DNA of 64,000 nt from Anoxybacillus sp050480245 (GTDB taxonomy: Bacteria; Bacillota; Bacilli; Bacillales; Anoxybacillaceae). Shown piece after piece: positions 32,817-41,930 of the stretch. The stretch is taken from assembly GCA_050480245.1 (NCBI GenBank), contig JBCNEQ010000003.1. One strand, written 5' to 3'. The notes beneath the pieces were generated by a model. That model did not search any database and was not told where the DNA came from. It saw nothing but the letters and a program-made list of their open reading frames with translations. The first letter of the stretch is position 1. Each line of letters opens with the position of its first letter. The position numbers were made by a program, and so were the translations under genes.

Positions 32817-33425
32817 ATGGCATTTGAATTACCACAATTGCCTTATGCGTACGATGCGTTAGAGCCACATATTGACAAAGAAACGATGAACATTCATCAC
32901 ACAAAACATCATAACGCGTACGTAACTAACTTAAACGCAGCACTCGAAGGTCATCCAGAATTACAAAACAAAACGATTGAAGAACTGATGGCTAATTTAG
33001 ACGCAGTGCCTGAAAACGTTCGCACAGCTGTTCGCAACAACGGAGGAGGACATGCGAACCACTCGCTCTTTTGGACCATTCTTTCACCAAATGGCGGTGG
33101 CGAACCGACAGGGGAATTAGCGGAAGCAATTAACAGCACATTTGGTAGCTTCGAAAAATTTAAAGAAGAATTTTCAAAAGCAGCAGCAACACGTTTCGGC
33201 TCTGGTTGGGCGTGGCTTGTTGTTCATAACGGTCAACTTGAAGTAACAAGCACACCAAACCAAGATACACCATTAATGGAAGGAAAAACACCAATTTTAG
33301 GATTAGACGTATGGGAGCATGCGTACTACTTAAAATATCAAAACCGTCGTCCGGATTATATTGCAGCATTTTGGAATGTTGTAAACTGGGACGAAGTTGC
33401 AAAACGTTACGCAGCAGCGAAATAA
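32817..33425 (+). CDS. sodA: Superoxide dismutase (Mn type)
   Basis: Cytoplasmic enzyme converting superoxide to hydrogen peroxide. 202 residues; metal ligands in HHTKHHNAYV (His near 27), HSLFW (His near 82), and DVWEHAYY (Asp and His near 164-168). The residues around the metal are of the Mn/Fe family; Mn is typical in Bacillaceae. Strong AAGGAGG ribosome site before ATG 32817. A perfect palindromic terminator follows. Confidence 0.97.
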   Translation: MAFELPQLPYAYDALEPHIDKETMNIHHTKHHNAYVTNLNAALEGHPELQNKTIEELMANLDAVPENVRTAVRNNGGGHANHSLFWTILSPNGGGEPTGELAEAINSTFGSFEKFKEEFSKAAATRFGSGWAWLVVHNGQLEVTSTPNQDTPLMEGKTPILGLDVWEHAYYLKYQNRRPDYIAAFWNVVNWDEVAKRYAAAK

Positions 33426-33427
33426 CA

Positions 33428-33462
33428 AAAAAGAGCTCGACAAAATTTGTCGAGCTCTTTTT
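33428..33462. terminator. Terminator after sodA
   Basis: 17-bp perfect arms (AAAAAGAGCTCGACAAA and complement) separated by one base, with A- and T-runs at the ends. Confidence 0.92.
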
Positions 33463-33481
33463 GTATATCGCTGTAAAAGAG

Positions 33482-33517
33482 TAGGCAAACTACTTGTCAA
33501 GAAAGGGAGTTTGCCTA
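33482..33517 (+). promoter_or_regulatory. Hairpin covering the yqgE translation start
   Basis: TAGGCAAACT (33482-33491) and AGTTTGCCTA (33508-33517) are perfect complements around a 16-base loop. The right arm runs from the end of the GGGAG ribosome site to the A of the ATG. Confidence 0.6.
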
Positions 33518-34731
33518 TGAACAGATGGAAACGAATGATGGCGCATATTCGCACGCATCAACAATTATTTTTATTATTAACTATTGGCGGATTGTATTCG
33601 CTTAGCATTGCTTTGTCGAATACGTTTGTGAACGTATACGTTTGGAAAAAAGCAAATAGTTTCCATGCGTTAGGTGTGTACAATTTAGCTATTGTGACAT
33701 GGCAGCCACTTGCATTTATTGTTGCTGGACAAATCGCGAAAAAGATTGATCGTGTCATCGTTTTGCGAGTGGGCGTCACGTTTCTAGCGCTCTTTTTTTT
33801 AGTTGTATTATTTAGCGGGGATCGAGCGATGAACCATTTATTTTTACTTGGCGGATTGCTCGGTATTGGCTATGGGTTTTATTGGTTAGCATTTAACGTA
33901 TTAACGTTTGAAATTACAGAGCCAGATACGCGCGATTTATTTAACGGGCTGCTTGGGGCGATGACGTCCGTTGCAGGAATGATCGGCCCCCCAATTGCTG
34001 GATGGGTCATCGCTTCAAGTGAGAAGTTTACGGGGTATATGGCGATTTTTTTAGCTTCTCTATGTTTGTTTATCGCTGCCGTGATCCTCAGCTTTTTCTT
34101 ACACCGAAGAAGTTCATCAGGACGATTTGCGCTTCGTTCAGTATACGATGAACGAAAGAAAAATAAAAATTGGAAAATGATTACAAACGCCCACTTTTTT
34201 CAAGGATTTCGGGAAGGAACATTTGTGTTTATCGTTTCTATTTTCTTATTTATGGAAACAGGAACAGAAAAAGCACTTGGCGTATTCGGTTTCGTCAATG
34301 CGGTCGTTTCGTTTATTACGTATTCGCTTGCCTCTAAATATATAAAGCAACGCTGGCGACTGCATGCCATTTTATTTGGTGGCGTGCTATTGTATGCTTC
34401 TGTATTTTTGCTCGTGTTCGATTTATCCTACTTCAAACTGATCGTATACGGTGCGCTTATTGCTGTTGGTTATCCGATTTTGCTTGTCCCATATTTGTCG
34501 TTTACATTTGACGTCATTGGACAAAGCAATCGTGCAAAGGAGTGGCGCATTGAATATATTGTGATGAGAGAATTATTTTTGAACGGTGGCCGTGCAACGT
34601 CTGTCTTGTTGTTTTTATTAGCCATTACGTTATTTGATGCAAAAGAGGCGATTCCATTATTAATGTTAATTGTCGGAGCCGGTTATTTCATTATTTATTT
34701 TTTTGTGCGTCGCATTCGACTTTCTATGTAG
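33517..34731 (+). CDS. yqgE: Major facilitator superfamily protein YqgE
   Basis: 404 residues with 11-12 predicted membrane helices and a central basic loop (about 195-225, HRRSSSGRFALRS). MFS-type permease of unknown substrate. ATG 33517 gives MNRWKRMMAHIRTHQQ with GAAAGGGAG upstream; the open frame extends 40 codons upstream through the sodA terminator, which is not coding. Upstream of pbpA as in B. subtilis. Confidence 0.88.
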   Translation: MNRWKRMMAHIRTHQQLFLLLTIGGLYSLSIALSNTFVNVYVWKKANSFHALGVYNLAIVTWQPLAFIVAGQIAKKIDRVIVLRVGVTFLALFFLVVLFSGDRAMNHLFLLGGLLGIGYGFYWLAFNVLTFEITEPDTRDLFNGLLGAMTSVAGMIGPPIAGWVIASSEKFTGYMAIFLASLCLFIAAVILSFFLHRRSSSGRFALRSVYDERKKNKNWKMITNAHFFQGFREGTFVFIVSIFLFMETGTEKALGVFGFVNAVVSFITYSLASKYIKQRWRLHAILFGGVLLYASVFLLVFDLSYFKLIVYGALIAVGYPILLVPYLSFTFDVIGQSNRAKEWRIEYIVMRELFLNGGRATSVLLFLLAITLFDAKEAIPLLMLIVGAGYFIIYFFVRRIRLSM

Positions 34732-34792
34732 AAATTTGCGAGCATTTCTTTTACAATGAGGAAGGAGCAAGTAAAGGAGGTGCTCGCTCGTT

Positions 34793-36946
34793 TTGAGACA
34801 ACTACAACATGCTCAAAAAGCGAAAAAAAAGAAAAAAAGAATGCAGTTGCCGTTTCGCTTAAATGTGCTATTTTTTATTGTGTTTTTACTGTTTTCCGCG
34901 CTTATTTTACGATTGGGCGTCATTCAAATTGTTTACGGTGAACAATATCGAAAAGAAGTTGAGCGGACAGAAAACGTAATAGTCAACACGCCAGCACCGC
35001 GCGGGAAAATTTATGACCGAAACTATCAAGTTGTCGTCGATAACGAACCGCTTCATGCGATCACGTATACACGTACGCAAACAACCAAGCCGTCAGAAAT
35101 GATTGCGATAGCGAAAAAGTTAGCAACATACATTGAAAAGCCGGCAGATCGGGTGACAGAACGAGATATAAAAGACTATTGGATTTTGACTAATGAAGAA
35201 AAAGCGAAAGAAAAAATTACAGAAAAAGAATGGAAGCAGTTTCGCGCTAAAAAATTAACAGATAAAGATATTTACCAACTACAACTCGAACGCATTACAG
35301 AAGAAGATGTAAAAACGATTAAAGAACGTGAACTTGAAGTTGTTGCGATTTTTCGGGAAATGAATAGTGGATACGCTTTAACGCCGCAAATGATAAAAAA
35401 TGAAGGAGTAACGGACGAAGAATATGCGGTTGTTAGCGAACATTTAGAAGAGTTACCGGGCGTAGATGTGACGACCGATTGGAACCGCCATTATGCATAT
35501 GGCGATACATTTCGCACGGTGCTTGGAAATATTACATCGTCAGAGGAAGGGCTGCCGCGTGAGAAGCTTGACTATTATTTAGCGCGCGATTACAGCCGAA
35601 ATGACCGCGTCGGAAAAAGTTACATTGAAGCTCAATATGAAGATGTGTTGCGCGGACAAAAAGCAAAAATAAAAAATGTGACCGATAAAGCGGGGAATAT
35701 TATTGAAACGATTGAAATATCGCAAGGACAACGCGGGAAAGACATCGTTTTAACGATCGATATGGAGCTACAAAAACGCGTCGAGCAAATTATTGAAGAA
35801 GAATTAACGACAATGAAGCGGCGCGGTGGAACCGAATTGCTTGATCGCGCTTTTGTTGTCATGATGGACCCGAATACGGGGGAAATTTTATCGTTAGCAG
35901 GGAGACTGTATACACGTGATGAGAATGGGAAAGCAGTGTTCAAAGATTATGCCCTTGGAACAATCACATCTGCTTATGCGATGGGATCAGCAGTGAAAGG
36001 TGCTACTGTTTTAACCGGTTTTCAAACCGGCGTCATTCGACCTGGTACAGTGCTTATTGATGAGCCGTTATATATTAAAGGAACCAAGACGAAAAAATCG
36101 CATAGCGGTATTCGTCCTGGACCGATGAACGATTTAAAAGCGCTTGAAATGTCGTCAAACGTTTATATGTTTAAAACAGCTATTGCGATCGCAGGTTCTA
36201 CATATCGTCCGCATCAACCGTTGCCGATTAAAAAAGAAGCGTTTTCGATTATGCGGCGATATTTTAATCAGTTCGGTTTAGGTGTGAAAACAGGGATTGA
36301 TTTGCCAGGGGAAATTATCGGGTGGCCTGGACAAAGTACGCTTCCTGGTCACTTGCTTGATTTAGCGATTGGACAGTTTGACGTATATACGCCAATCCAA
36401 ATGGCGCAATACGTTTCAACGATTGCCAACGGAGGATATCGCATTCAGCCACATGTCGTAAAAGAAATTCGTGAACCAATTAGCGAAAAAAATCAAATCG
36501 GAAACGTTATTTATTCGTTTGAGCCGAAAGTGTTAAATCGGATTGATATGAAAACAGAGTATATTGAGCGTGTACGAGAAGGATTTTATCGCGTCATGCA
36601 CGGTTCGCACGGAACAGCGCGGGCATTTTTTGCGAATGCTCCGTATGATCCAGCAGGAAAAACAGGAACAGCACAGGCGTTTTATGATGGACCAATCAAA
36701 TCGAAACGAATGACATCGACGTACAATTTGACGCTAGTTGGTTTCGCACCTTACAACAACCCAGAAGTTGCATTTGCTGTCGTCGTGCCGTGGGTATATC
36801 AAAATCCGCGAAACCATTATCCGATTAATAACTACATCGGAAGAAAAATTTTAGATGCATATTTCGACTTAAAAGCGCAGCGTCAATCAAATGAGCAGAC
36901 CCCTACTGAACCGTTGAATAATGATGAACAAACAATGGAAAGATAG
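34793..36946 (+). CDS. pbpA: Class B penicillin-binding protein PbpA (PBP2-type transpeptidase)
   Basis: Peptidoglycan transpeptidase of the elongation machinery, anchored in the membrane and acting outside. 717 residues: cytoplasmic Lys-rich start, one membrane helix (about 24-45), a pedestal/dimerisation domain (PAPRGKIYDRN), and a transpeptidase domain with the active-site motif S-A-V-K near residue 399, S-S-N near 453 and K-T-G near 623, all intact. TTG start at 34793 with AAAGGAGG 12 bases upstream. In B. subtilis it maintains rod shape with PbpH. Confidence 0.95.
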   Translation: MRQLQHAQKAKKKKKRMQLPFRLNVLFFIVFLLFSALILRLGVIQIVYGEQYRKEVERTENVIVNTPAPRGKIYDRNYQVVVDNEPLHAITYTRTQTTKPSEMIAIAKKLATYIEKPADRVTERDIKDYWILTNEEKAKEKITEKEWKQFRAKKLTDKDIYQLQLERITEEDVKTIKERELEVVAIFREMNSGYALTPQMIKNEGVTDEEYAVVSEHLEELPGVDVTTDWNRHYAYGDTFRTVLGNITSSEEGLPREKLDYYLARDYSRNDRVGKSYIEAQYEDVLRGQKAKIKNVTDKAGNIIETIEISQGQRGKDIVLTIDMELQKRVEQIIEEELTTMKRRGGTELLDRAFVVMMDPNTGEILSLAGRLYTRDENGKAVFKDYALGTITSAYAMGSAVKGATVLTGFQTGVIRPGTVLIDEPLYIKGTKTKKSHSGIRPGPMNDLKALEMSSNVYMFKTAIAIAGSTYRPHQPLPIKKEAFSIMRRYFNQFGLGVKTGIDLPGEIIGWPGQSTLPGHLLDLAIGQFDVYTPIQMAQYVSTIANGGYRIQPHVVKEIREPISEKNQIGNVIYSFEPKVLNRIDMKTEYIERVREGFYRVMHGSHGTARAFFANAPYDPAGKTGTAQAFYDGPIKSKRMTSTYNLTLVGFAPYNNPEVAFAVVVPWVYQNPRNHYPINNYIGRKILDAYFDLKAQRQSNEQTPTEPLNNDEQTMER

Positions 36947-36968
36947 AAGAAAGCGAATTTACAAAAGC

Positions 36969-37016
36969 TTAACATTCGTTTAAAACGAATTTAATACGTT
37001 TCCATTATTCTATAAC
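36969..37016 (+). promoter_or_regulatory. PhoP-type repeat array and -10 box of the pst operon
   Basis: TTAACA (36969), TTAAAA (36980) and TTAATA (36991) occur at exact 11-bp steps, with a weaker fourth unit, then TATAAC (37011-37016) as -10. This is the architecture of PhoP~P-activated Bacillus promoters (TT(A/T)A(C/T)A repeats replacing the -35). Confidence 0.8.
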
Positions 37017-37060
37017 TCGTGGGACAAAAATTAATGAAAAAAGTAGGGGGAAATCAAAAG

Positions 37061-38023
37061 ATGAAGAAAAACAAATGGTTTGCACTCGCAAGTGTAACAA
37101 GCGCTGTATTAGCATTTACAACTGCTTGTGGCGGTGGCGCTCAACAAGGCGGCGAAAATGGTGGAGAAGCATCAAGTGGTAACGTTGTTGTTGATGGATC
37201 ATCGACAGTTTACCCAATTTTAGAAGCAGCCGCTGAAGCGTATGCGGGTGAAAAACCAGATGTACAAGTATCTGTTGGTTTGTCCGGAACAGGTGGCGGA
37301 TTTGAAAAGTTTACAAAAGGGGAAACAGACTTTTCAACCGCTTCTCGTCCAATTAAAGATGAAGAAAAGAAAGCTGCTGAACAAAACGGCATTCAATTTG
37401 AAGAGTTCAAAATTGCATTCGATGGACTTTCTATTTTAGTGCATAAAGATAACGACTGGGTCGATTATTTAACAGTCGATGAGCTAAAGAAAATTTTCAC
37501 ATCAGGTGCAGTAAGCGGTGATGACAAAGTAAAATGGTCAGACATTCGCCCAGAGTGGCCAAATGAAGAAATTAAATTGTTCTCGCCAGGACATGACTCT
37601 GGTACATTTGATTATTTCGATGAAGTCATTTTAGATGGACAACCGTTAAACAAAACAGCGCAATTATCTGAAGATGATAACGTCCTTGTTCAAGGAATTT
37701 CGGGCGACAAAAACGCTCTCGGTTACTTCGGATTTGCGTATTACATCGAAAATAAAGATAAATTAAAAGCTGTACCAATTGATAATGGAAACGGTCCGGT
37801 TGAACCAACGCATGAAACGATCCAAAGTGGCGAATATGCACCACTTTCTCGCCCGTTATTTGTCTATGCGAATACAAAATCATTAAAAGAAAAATCTCAG
37901 GTATATGATTTTGCGAAATTCTTATTAGAAAACGGTGCAGAATTTGCTGAAGAAGTTGGTTACGTAGCGCTTCCAGAAGAACAATATCAAGAGCAACTGA
38001 AAAGGCTTGAAGGATTGAGATAA
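37061..38023 (+). CDS. pstS: Phosphate ABC transporter substrate-binding lipoprotein PstS
   Basis: Extracellular high-affinity phosphate receptor tethered by lipid. 320 residues: signal peptide and lipobox ending FTTAC with Cys at residue 23, Gly/Gln-rich linker, then the type II binding fold with phosphate-loop motifs DGSSTVYPI, GLSGTGGG, FSTASRP and GHDSGTFDYF. ATG 37061 follows AGGGGG; two upstream in-frame starts give a longer leader unlike signal peptides. First gene of pstSCAB-phoU behind the Pho-box array. Confidence 0.95.
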   Translation: MKKNKWFALASVTSAVLAFTTACGGGAQQGGENGGEASSGNVVVDGSSTVYPILEAAAEAYAGEKPDVQVSVGLSGTGGGFEKFTKGETDFSTASRPIKDEEKKAAEQNGIQFEEFKIAFDGLSILVHKDNDWVDYLTVDELKKIFTSGAVSGDDKVKWSDIRPEWPNEEIKLFSPGHDSGTFDYFDEVILDGQPLNKTAQLSEDDNVLVQGISGDKNALGYFGFAYYIENKDKLKAVPIDNGNGPVEPTHETIQSGEYAPLSRPLFVYANTKSLKEKSQVYDFAKFLLENGAEFAEEVGYVALPEEQYQEQLKRLEGLR

Positions 38024-38037
38024 CAAAACGTAAAAAT

Positions 38038-38063
38038 GAGAAGCGACAACATCGTTGCTTCTC
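38038..38063 (+). terminator. Intercistronic hairpin after pstS
   Basis: GAGAAGCGAC and GTTGCTTCTC form a 10-bp stem with one G-U pair. It lacks a T-run, and likely lowers readthrough or protects pstS mRNA so that the binding protein is made in excess over the permeases. Confidence 0.6.
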
Positions 38064-38098
38064 ATCTTGTCATGAAATTGGAAAGGGGTTTTCATATT

Positions 38099-39049
38099 AT
38101 GGCGATGACAGATGGGAATCGTTCATATTCTGTCCGTGAAATGATTAAAGAAAATAAGAAAAAACAAAGCGGACAACAGTTTGTTGAATGGTTAATGCCA
38201 AAATTGTTACTATTGACAGCAACAATTTCTATTTTAACGACAATCGGTATTTTACTTACATTGTTATTTGAAACGTTTATTTTCTTTGAACGAGTGTCTA
38301 TTGTTGAATTTTTAACGAGCAAAGAATGGCTTCCGTGGGATGAAAAAACGGGCTCGTTTGGTATTGCACCACTTGTTACAGGAACGCTGTTAACAACAGC
38401 GATTGCGATGATTGTTGCGATTCCAATCGGTTTAGCTTCAGCGATTTACTTGAGTGAGTATGCGTCTGAAAAAACAAGAAAAGTATTAAAACCGACATTA
38501 GAAGTGTTGGCGGGAATTCCAACGATTGTGTACGGATTTTTCGCATTAACGTTCGTCACACCTCTTTTACAAAAGATCATTCCAGATCTCGGGATTTTTA
38601 ACGCGTTAAGCCCAGGAATTGTCATGGGAATTATGATTATTCCAATGGTTGCTTCTTTATCTGAAGATGCAATGAGTTCCGTACCAAACTCCATTCGTGA
38701 AGGAGCGCTCGCTCTCGGATCAACAAAGTTAGAAGTGGCGTTAAAAGTCGTCCTTCCTGCAGCGACGTCAGGTATTGCGGCATCGTTTATGCTGGCAATT
38801 TCTCGTGCTGTCGGTGAGACGATGATTGTAGCAGTAGCGGGTGGTTCGTCTCCAGTCTTTACGTTTGATGTGACAAAATCGATTCAAACGTTAACAGCAT
38901 ACATTGTTCAAGTGACAACGGGAGATGCTGGATATGGAACAACAGTTTATTACAGCATTTATGCGGTCGGGATGACGTTATTCGTGTTCACATTAGCCAT
39001 GAACTTACTCGCGCAATACATTTCTCGTCGCTTTAGGGAGGAGTATTAA
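38099..39049 (+). CDS. pstC: Phosphate ABC transporter permease PstC
   Basis: Inner-membrane permease of the Pst complex. 316 residues, six membrane helices, with the EAA-type ATPase-contact loop (REGALALGSTKLEVALKVVLPAA). ATG 38099 behind GAAAGGGG; the frame upstream covers the pstS hairpin and is not used. 3 bp before pstA. Confidence 0.94.
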   Translation: MAMTDGNRSYSVREMIKENKKKQSGQQFVEWLMPKLLLLTATISILTTIGILLTLLFETFIFFERVSIVEFLTSKEWLPWDEKTGSFGIAPLVTGTLLTTAIAMIVAIPIGLASAIYLSEYASEKTRKVLKPTLEVLAGIPTIVYGFFALTFVTPLLQKIIPDLGIFNALSPGIVMGIMIIPMVASLSEDAMSSVPNSIREGALALGSTKLEVALKVVLPAATSGIAASFMLAISRAVGETMIVAVAGGSSPVFTFDVTKSIQTLTAYIVQVTTGDAGYGTTVYYSIYAVGMTLFVFTLAMNLLAQYISRRFREEY

Positions 39050-39051
39050 TC

Positions 39052-39933
39052 ATGGAAAAATTAATTGATAAACAACGTGTCGTTCAACATATGAACGGTC
39101 GCCTGTTGCGCAACAACGTGTTAAAATTTTTATTTTTTCTAGCTACGTTATTTGGATTAATTGTTCTCGTCGTCCTTCTATATCGGATATTCACTCAAGC
39201 AATTGGCTGGCTAAATATCGACTTTTTAAATAGCTTTCCATCTCGTCGGCCAGAGAACGCAGGAATTAAAGCAGGATTGGTCGGCTCATTATGGCTTATG
39301 GTCATCGTTGCGCCTGTTTCGCTCATTCTTGGAGTCGGAACAGCGATTTATTTAGAGGAATATGCGAAAAAAAATCGCTTTACAGATTTTATTCAAACGA
39401 ACATTTCGAACTTAGCTGGTGTTCCATCTATCGTATTCGGTTTGCTCGGTTTGACGATTTTCGTTCGTGAACTTAATTTAGGTCGTAGCATTATGGCTGC
39501 AGGATTAACGATGAGCTTGCTCGTTTTACCTGTCATCGTCGTTGCGGCACAAGAGGCGATTCGCGCCGTGCCAAATCAATTACGGGAAGCATCGTATGGT
39601 ATGGGAGCAACAAAATGGCAAACGATTTATCGCATCGTTCTCCCAGCTGCGATTCCTGGTATTTTGACAGGCAGCATTTTAGCTTTATCCCGTGCAATCG
39701 GTGAAACAGCACCGCTTGTCGTTTTAGGTATTCCGACGTTTTTAGCTTATTTGCCACGTGGTATTTTTGATACATTTACTGTTATGCCGATGCAAATTTA
39801 CAACTGGACGTCACGCCCACAAGCTGACTTTCAACATGTAGCAGCAGCGGGAATTGTCGTGTTGCTCGTTGTGTTAATCTTTATGAACTCGATTGCTATT
39901 TTCATTCGCAACAAGTTTCAAAAACGTTATTAA
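39052..39933 (+). CDS. pstA: Phosphate ABC transporter permease PstA
   Basis: Second permease. 293 residues, six membrane helices, EAA loop REASYGMGATKWQTIYRIVLP. ATG 39052, ribosome site GGGAGGAG within the end of pstC, so the two are coupled. Confidence 0.95.
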   Translation: MEKLIDKQRVVQHMNGRLLRNNVLKFLFFLATLFGLIVLVVLLYRIFTQAIGWLNIDFLNSFPSRRPENAGIKAGLVGSLWLMVIVAPVSLILGVGTAIYLEEYAKKNRFTDFIQTNISNLAGVPSIVFGLLGLTIFVRELNLGRSIMAAGLTMSLLVLPVIVVAAQEAIRAVPNQLREASYGMGATKWQTIYRIVLPAAIPGILTGSILALSRAIGETAPLVVLGIPTFLAYLPRGIFDTFTVMPMQIYNWTSRPQADFQHVAAAGIVVLLVVLIFMNSIAIFIRNKFQKRY

Positions 39934-39959
39934 TTGCGCGTTGAAAGGGGAACTTATTA

Positions 39960-40772
39960 ATGGAATTAACAGTTGTGAAAGAACGTAAAAATAAACAGTC
40001 TGAAGAACAAAGAGAAAGAAATGTTGTGTATCGGACAAAAAACTTAAACTTATGGTACGGCGAACATCATGCGTTAAAAAATATTGACTTAGATATTTAT
40101 GAAAATGAAGTAACAGCAATTATCGGTCCGTCAGGTTGTGGAAAATCGACATATATTAAAACGTTAAACCGAATGATTGAACTTGTACCGAATGTACGTA
40201 CATCTGGAGAAATTACGTATCGCGGTCGCAATATTTTTGATAAATCGTATCGTGTGGAAGAATTGCGTACACAAGTCGGCATGGTATTCCAAAAGCCGAA
40301 TCCGTTCCCGAAATCGATTTATGACAACGTTGCATACGGCCCGCGCATTCACGGCATTCGCGACAAGAAAATTTTAGATGAAATCGTTGAAAAAAGTTTG
40401 CGCGGTGCAGCGATTTGGGACGAAGTAAAGGATCGCTTGCATACGAACGCATACGGATTATCGGGCGGACAACAACAACGTTTATGTATTGCGCGCTGTT
40501 TAGCGATTGAACCAGATGTCATTTTAATGGATGAACCAACATCTGCGCTTGACCCAATTTCTACATTAAAAGTAGAAGAACTTGTACAGGAGTTAAAGAA
40601 AAATTACAGCATTATTATCGTTACACATAACATGCAACAAGCTGCTCGTATTTCTGATAAAACAGCCTTTTTCTTAAACGGTGAAGTGATCGAGTATAGC
40701 GATACAGATAAGTTATTCTCCAATCCAGACGATAAACGAACAGAAGATTACATTACAGGTCGATTCGGATAA
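39960..40772 (+). CDS. pstB: Phosphate ABC transporter ATP-binding protein PstB
   Basis: 270-residue ABC ATPase with Walker A GPSGCGKST (near 58), signature LSGGQQQRLCIARCLA, Walker B VILMDEPTSALDP, switch THN. Typical PstB motif QKPNPFPKSIYDNVAYGPRIHG. B. subtilis has two pstB genes in tandem; only one is present here. A strong terminator follows before phoU. Confidence 0.96.
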   Translation: MELTVVKERKNKQSEEQRERNVVYRTKNLNLWYGEHHALKNIDLDIYENEVTAIIGPSGCGKSTYIKTLNRMIELVPNVRTSGEITYRGRNIFDKSYRVEELRTQVGMVFQKPNPFPKSIYDNVAYGPRIHGIRDKKILDEIVEKSLRGAAIWDEVKDRLHTNAYGLSGGQQQRLCIARCLAIEPDVILMDEPTSALDPISTLKVEELVQELKKNYSIIIVTHNMQQAARISDKTAFFLNGEVIEYSDTDKLFSNPDDKRTEDYITGRFG

Positions 40773-40804
40773 AAAATCGTGCGGGTACGCTCGCACGATT
40801 TTTT
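40771..40804 (+). terminator. Terminator between pstB and phoU
   Basis: AAAAAATCGTGCG and CGCACGATTTTTT are perfect 13-bp arms with an 8-base loop. phoU lies only 27 bp further, so it needs readthrough or its own promoter. Confidence 0.88.
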
Positions 40805-40830
40805 CAAAATGATAAAAAGGGGGAGTGAAT

Positions 40831-41490
40831 ATGGCTGTACGTGAAAAATTTGATTACGATTTACAAACGTTGCGCGACCAATTATTGCAGCTCGGAAGTC
40901 TTGCAGAAATCGCGTTAACTCAATCATTTGAAGCGTTAAAAACAAAAAATAACGATTTAGCATTACAAGTGCTTGAAAATGATGCAAAAATAGATTTGCT
41001 TGACGAAGAGATTAACGACTTTGCCATTTTATTAATTGCGAAGCAACAACCGGTCGCAATTGATTTACGCCGAATTATTGTCGCAATTAAAATCGCAACA
41101 GATGTCGAGCGCATGGCGGACTTTGCAGTCAATATTGCAAAATCAGCCATTCGAATCGGTGAACAGCCGTTTGTCATCTCATTAAATAAGTTAGAAAAAA
41201 TGCATGAAATTGCTGTAAATATGCTTTCATTAACATTAAAGGCATATTATGAAGAAGATGTCGTTGCGGCTAAAAAAGTGGCCGATATGGACGATGAGGT
41301 CGATCGTCTATATGGCGAAACAATTCGGGAATTGCTTGAGCGAACAAAAGCTTATCCAGATGCGATGTCGCAAATTACGCAACTATCATTTACGGCTCGC
41401 TACATTGAACGCATTGCAGATCACGCGACAAACATCGCTGAGAACGTATTTTATTTAGTAAAGGGAAAACATTACGATTTAAACGACTAA
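40831..41490 (+). CDS. phoU: Phosphate signalling protein PhoU
   Basis: 219-residue all-helical protein of two PhoU repeats, each with the acidic metal-binding pattern (IATDVERMADFAVNIAKSA; ARYIERIADHATNIAE). It links Pst transport state to the PhoR kinase and restrains uptake. ATG 40831 after AAGGGGGAG; an in-frame GTG two codons upstream overlaps the ribosome site. B. subtilis lacks a phoU in its pst operon, so this gene is a local difference shared with many other Firmicutes. Confidence 0.94.
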   Translation: MAVREKFDYDLQTLRDQLLQLGSLAEIALTQSFEALKTKNNDLALQVLENDAKIDLLDEEINDFAILLIAKQQPVAIDLRRIIVAIKIATDVERMADFAVNIAKSAIRIGEQPFVISLNKLEKMHEIAVNMLSLTLKAYYEEDVVAAKKVADMDDEVDRLYGETIRELLERTKAYPDAMSQITQLSFTARYIERIADHATNIAENVFYLVKGKHYDLND

Positions 41491-41493
41491 ATA

Positions 41494-41525
41494 AAAAGGA
41501 TGCCCGGTTGCGGACATCCTTATTT
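41494..41525 (+). terminator. Terminator after phoU
   Basis: AAGGATG and CATCCTT with an inner CCG/CGG pairing, followed by TATTTTG; between convergent genes. Confidence 0.75.
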
Positions 41526-41930
41526 TGTTATTTTTCGAGCAATTTGTTCATAGGACATGTCGCTTGTTACGACGTATGTGCCGGGGCGTACAGCGCGCGT
41601 CAATTGATGTGTATCGAGATATGTTAAAAATGATTGCGCGTCATCAATAATATGCGCTTGTTCAAGTCGATTGGCAATGTCACGGCTTGCTTCCCCTTTT
41701 GCGATTGTCAACGTATAAATGTACGTTTCTTTTTGAGATGGTGTTGTTTTTTCTTTTTTTAGTTTTTCTAGCGCGTCAGCAAGTTGATTTCGTTCTGCAA
41801 CGAGCTGTTCATATTGTTGCTGGCTGATGGCATCATTTTGTTTTTGTTTATCATTTGTATAATGAACGATCGCTAGTATGGTTGTAGCAAATAATATTCC
41901 AGCCGCAAATGCACGTGTTGTTCTTCTCAT
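41520..41930 (-). CDS. Membrane-anchored protein with MltG/LysM-like C-terminus
   Basis: 136 residues: one N-terminal membrane helix (about 6-23), a coiled-coil segment (about 28-62, QQYEQLVAERNQLADALEKL), and a C-terminal domain (about 70-136, LTIAKGEASRDIANRLEQAHII..., AVRPGTYVVTSDMSYEQIARKI) resembling the LysM-like part of the endolytic transglycosylase MltG, without its catalytic domain. It may recognise peptidoglycan; that is inference. It overlaps its upstream partner by 4 bp (ATGA) and likely corresponds to a small gene found here in B. subtilis (yqzC position). Confidence 0.8.
   Translation of the reverse strand: MRRTTRAFAAGILFATTILAIVHYTNDKQKQNDAISQQQYEQLVAERNQLADALEKLKKEKTTPSQKETYIYTLTIAKGEASRDIANRLEQAHIIDDAQSFLTYLDTHQLTRAVRPGTYVVTSDMSYEQIARKITK

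Noticed and set aside
34756..34941. 61-codon frame overlapping the pbpA start
   Set aside because: It is a frame shadow of pbpA's Lys-rich start and the pbpA ribosome site lies within it.
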